Assembly: GCA_029775955.1 (NCBI GenBank)
Contig: JARVJW010000175.1
Location: 1 to 7,925, forward strand
Direction of reading: 5' to 3'
DNA length: 7,925 bases
Source of the DNA: Nitrososphaeria archaeon
GTDB lineage: Archaea; Thermoproteota; Nitrososphaeria; Conexivisphaerales; UBA164
Shown piece by piece: positions 6,036 to 7,925 of the stretch. The number at the start of each line of letters is the position of its first letter. Positions within the stretch are counted from its first letter, which is position 1. Position numbers and translations under genes: made by a program. The notes under the pieces are model-generated. The model was not told the DNA's origin and did no database searches. It saw only the letters and a list, made by a program, of their open reading frames with translations.

Positions 6036-6742
6036 TATTTGTAGGGACTTGCGGTTTCCCGAAATCTAGGGAACAAATATTCTCAACTATGAACGCAGTT
6101 GAGCTCCAGGAAACCTTTTACGATATGCCTGATTTTAAAAAAATAAACAGATTAAAAAGCGAAGCTCCACCAAATTTTAAATTATCTGTTAAGGTATTTC
6201 AGGGAATAACTCACCACCCAGGATCACCAACCATGAAGAAGGCTATACATTTCCACTCTGATGAAAGTACAGGAGGCCTTAAGCCTACCAGTCAGAACCT
6301 TGAGCTGTGGAACAGCTTCATCAAAGAGACAGCAGTGCTGGCTCCGGCCCTTTACGTATTCCAGACCCCTCCAAGCTACGGCTCAGAGGAACAGCTTAGG
6401 GATGCTTATGAATTTTTCAAAAACATTAAATCAGATGCCAAAATTGGATGGGAGCCCAGGGGGAAGGCATATGAAAATTCAGGGATGGTCGTCAGAATAT
6501 TTGACGACCTTGGCATAGTGCACATAGTTGACCCATTGAGGAGGTCGCCAATAAGCAGGGGGCTCCAGTACTTCAGGCTACATGGTAAGGGGAATAGGGA
6601 GACAAACTACTCATATAACTATACTGACAAAGACCTCTATGAGCTTTACCTAAAGGTAAGAGATTTCAGTGAAGCATTTATCATGTTTAACAACATTAAT
6701 ATGTTTGAAAACGCCAAAGTATTTATGGAAAAGTTTCTGTAA
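6032..6742 (+). CDS. DUF72 (YecE-like) TIM-barrel protein
   Basis: This 236-residue soluble protein has the DUF72 pattern in order. VGTCGFP (4-10) ends strand one. VELQETFYDMP (23-33) matches the family's VE-x-TFY motif. APPNFKLSVKVFQGITHHP (45-63) carries the conserved lysine and TH. LYVFQTPPS (107-115), GWEPRG (139-144), YFRLHG (180-185) and IMFNN (217-221) follow at the expected barrel strands. The length is normal for archaeal members. The family folds as a TIM barrel and its biochemical activity is not firmly established; a nucleic-acid or metal-dependent role has been suggested only by fold. The ATG at 6032 is supported by the GGGGTG site and by the motif starting at residue 4. The gene appears monocistronic and has no functional link to its neighbours. 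Confidence 0.88.
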   Translation: MIFVGTCGFPKSREQIFSTMNAVELQETFYDMPDFKKINRLKSEAPPNFKLSVKVFQGITHHPGSPTMKKAIHFHSDESTGGLKPTSQNLELWNSFIKETAVLAPALYVFQTPPSYGSEEQLRDAYEFFKNIKSDAKIGWEPRGKAYENSGMVVRIFDDLGIVHIVDPLRRSPISRGLQYFRLHGKGNRETNYSYNYTDKDLYELYLKVRDFSEAFIMFNNINMFENAKVFMEKFL

Positions 6743-7055
6743 TCCGGAAAGCATTAATCTGCCTGAACGTTGCATAATGATCGCTTTATGATTAAAAATT
6801 TGTTTTGAAAAAAGCCACTGAGCTTGAAACTTGAGTCAACGTGCAGGTTTCAGATAATATTGACTTTTTCTTTTATATTTATTCCCTGATTGTTTTACAG
6901 CTTCCATTTCATTATTTTGTTCAACCTGTTATAAAACGCCTTCCATGCTATATTGGCTGGCAGTACATAGTCTTTGCGACTGCGAACTGGACTAATCTGA
7001 GCTGCTAAAGAAATGGGGTCCGGATGAATGAATGCAGCCTGATGCAAGCTAGGAA
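6743..7055. other. Gene-poor stretch between the DUF72 gene and the IS110 remnant
   Basis: There is no convincing gene in these 313 bases. A pyrimidine tract at 6864-6874 could end the DUF72 transcript. From 7055 back to a TAA at 6895-6897 the minus strand is open and its end reads fairly protein-like (RSRKDYVLPANIAWKAFYNR, then LNKIMKWKL). It could be the 3' scrap of a gene cut by the IS110 insertion, but it matches nothing I recognise. The part nearest 7056 should contain the left end of the IS110 element. In intact IS110 elements the bridge RNA is encoded there, but no such structure could be confirmed by eye. Confidence 0.35.
6864..6874 (+). terminator. Pyrimidine-tract terminator candidate
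   Basis: The string ctttttctttt lies about 120 bases after the DUF72 stop and is the first strong T tract on that strand. No stem precedes it, as is usual for archaeal termination signals. Confidence 0.3.
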
Positions 7056-7720
7056 ATGAAGGTGTACGTTGGTATAGATGTAGGAAAGGTGCAGAGCTGC
7101 AATCATGGACCAGCATTTACATATAATAAATGAATTCAGCTTCGAAGGGATGGTATATCTTACCTGTCTTCACCATTCATGGATGATAAAGTAGTTATGG
7201 AATCAACAGGTTCATGTTGGATGGACATGCTGGGGGTGCATGCCTGTTGTGTTGGCTCATCCCTTGAAAGCCATCACACTAAAGAGTGACAAGGTTGACG
7301 CTAGCTAACCTTCTCAGGGCTTATACTGGAAGCTACGTTCCAGAGAAATGAGGTCACTCATCAGGCACAGACTGTCAAGGTATTTATCAAGAACAGGGTA
7401 CATGCAATTATAGATAAGAATGGTTTCAAGCTTGAATTCTCTGACCTCTTTGGAAAGGAAGTTATGAATGGGCTTCCTCCATTGGACAAGCTTGACAATT
7501 ACCTGACTCACAGAGCCCAGGCAGATTAAAATAGTTGACAGAACGTCAAGGGCTAGGAAGGAAGAAGATATGAGGCTCCTTATGAGCCTAACTGGGATAA
7601 ATGTGTACACAGCTCTTCTTATCAAGTCTGAAGTATAAACAGGTTCCAGAACTACAAGCTTGTATCGTGGGCTTGCCCTGTATCAATCAGGCACGGTGCA
7701 GTACAATGGCCACATAAGCT
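7056..7720 (+). pseudogene. Decayed IS110-family transposase
   Basis: Ordered blocks of an IS110 DEDD transposase run through changing frames. MKVYVGIDVGK starts at the ATG at 7056. RAAIMDQHLHIINEFSFEG follows from 7093, DDKVVMESTGSCWM from 7182, VLAHPLKAITLKSDKVDA from 7249 and LANLLRAYTGSYVPEK from 7301. RSLIRHRLS (7351), IKNRVHAIIDKNGFKLEF (7386) and DLFGKEVMNGL come next. Then come RLLMSLTGINVYTALLIKSE (ending at the stop at 7636), KLVSWACPVSIRHGAV (7656) and QYNGHI near 7700-7717. The RuvC-like acidic residues in GID, MESTG and DKVDA are still visible, as is the C-terminal Transposase_20 region. At least seven frame changes or stops and several short deletions make it non-functional. An intact enzyme would catalyse bridge-RNA-guided recombination. 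The conserved block that normally follows GHI (GSRWLRW-like) is absent, so homology stops at the 44-bp repeat. Confidence 0.88.
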
Positions 7721-7764
7721 GGGTTAGAAACAGCCACAACGATCTTTATAAGGAGCTATAATAT
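7721..7764 (+). repeat. 44-bp perfect inverted repeat, right arm
   Basis: This is the exact reverse complement of 1-44. It directly follows the last recognisable IS110 transposase residues. It contains ctttataagg (TATA-like) and aaggag, and an ATG follows at 7768, opening a 12-codon frame (MKIKEILKVIKP, stop 7804-7806). Whether it is the right end of the IS110 element, or a separate promoter-bearing repeat next to it, is unresolved. Confidence 0.95.
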
Positions 7765-7925
7765 ATATGAAGATAAAGGAAATACTGAAGGTGATAAAGC
7801 CATGAGCCATCCATGGAAATCCAGGGGGACAATTGTCTGGCGCTACGAGCCACAGGAGGAAGTACCTCACGGACATGCAGAGCGCGATAAGGTATGCTAT
7901 TGAAGTTGCCTATGAAATGGCTATA
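7765..7925 (+). other. Unidentified sequence at the right edge
   Basis: After the repeat, MKIKEILKVIKP is read from 7768 and then stops. In the same frame the strand is open to the window edge and reads AIHGNPGGQLSGATSHRRKY, then LTDMQSAIRYAIEVAYEMAI. A second frame reads MSHPWKSRGTIVWRYEPQEE before a stop. Either could be part of a decayed or truncated gene that continues beyond the window. No family was recognised. The single internal stop would be consistent with another broken mobile-element gene. Confidence 0.35.

Noticed and set aside
7314..7625. Open minus-strand frame of 103 codons
   Set aside because: It lies wholly antisense to the ordered transposase blocks of the IS110 remnant and has no independent support.
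1..7925. CRISPR array or a defence or toxin-antitoxin module among the transposon remnants
   Set aside because: There are no regularly spaced direct repeats, and no nuclease, toxin or antitoxin family was recognised apart from the decayed TnpB.

Overview
This window looks archaeal. The evidence is a PhoU protein with an AbrB/SpoVT-type DNA-binding domain at its N-terminus, an archaeal presenilin-type GxGD membrane protease, TATA-like boxes about 25 bases upstream of several starts (which implies leaderless or short-leader mRNAs), oligo-T transcript ends, and remnants of TnpB and IS110 elements. A Pho84-type phosphate symporter, rather than a Pst ABC system, next to PhoU fits an acidophile such as a member of the Thermoplasmata or Sulfolobales. 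That lineage guess is inference.

Layout. Positions 1-110 hold the decayed tail of an IS110-type element on the minus strand, and the first 44 bases recur perfectly, inverted, at 7721-7764. A nine-helix-type intramembrane aspartyl protease gene lies at 188-1075 (+). The apparently empty kilobase that follows is a decayed TnpB gene (1207-2066, +) with remnants of both IS605-type ends. Next come a phosphate regulator (2082-3068, -) and a phosphate:proton symporter (3163-4620, +), divergent across a 94-bp spacer that is almost purely A/T. An uncharacterised radical SAM enzyme (4634-5785, -) converges on the symporter with a 13-bp gap. A DUF72/YecE-like protein (6032-6742, +) follows. The right end is a strongly decayed IS110 transposase gene (7056-7720), then the second copy of the 44-bp repeat and 161 bases that were not identified.

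Function. The clear functional unit is the phosphate pair: the symporter keeps all the phosphate-binding positions known from fungal PiPT, and the regulator combines a DNA-binding domain with PhoU helices, so it may control the shared spacer directly. The protease, radical SAM and DUF72 genes are single genes with their own promoters and no evident link to one another. The window is best read as core-type genes in a region repeatedly hit by transposons that have since decayed. I did not find a convincing new multi-gene system. The points most worth checking are the perfectly conserved 44-bp inverted repeat inside otherwise decayed IS110 copies, the TnpB fossil with recognisable ends, and the AbrB-PhoU regulator with its A/T spacer.
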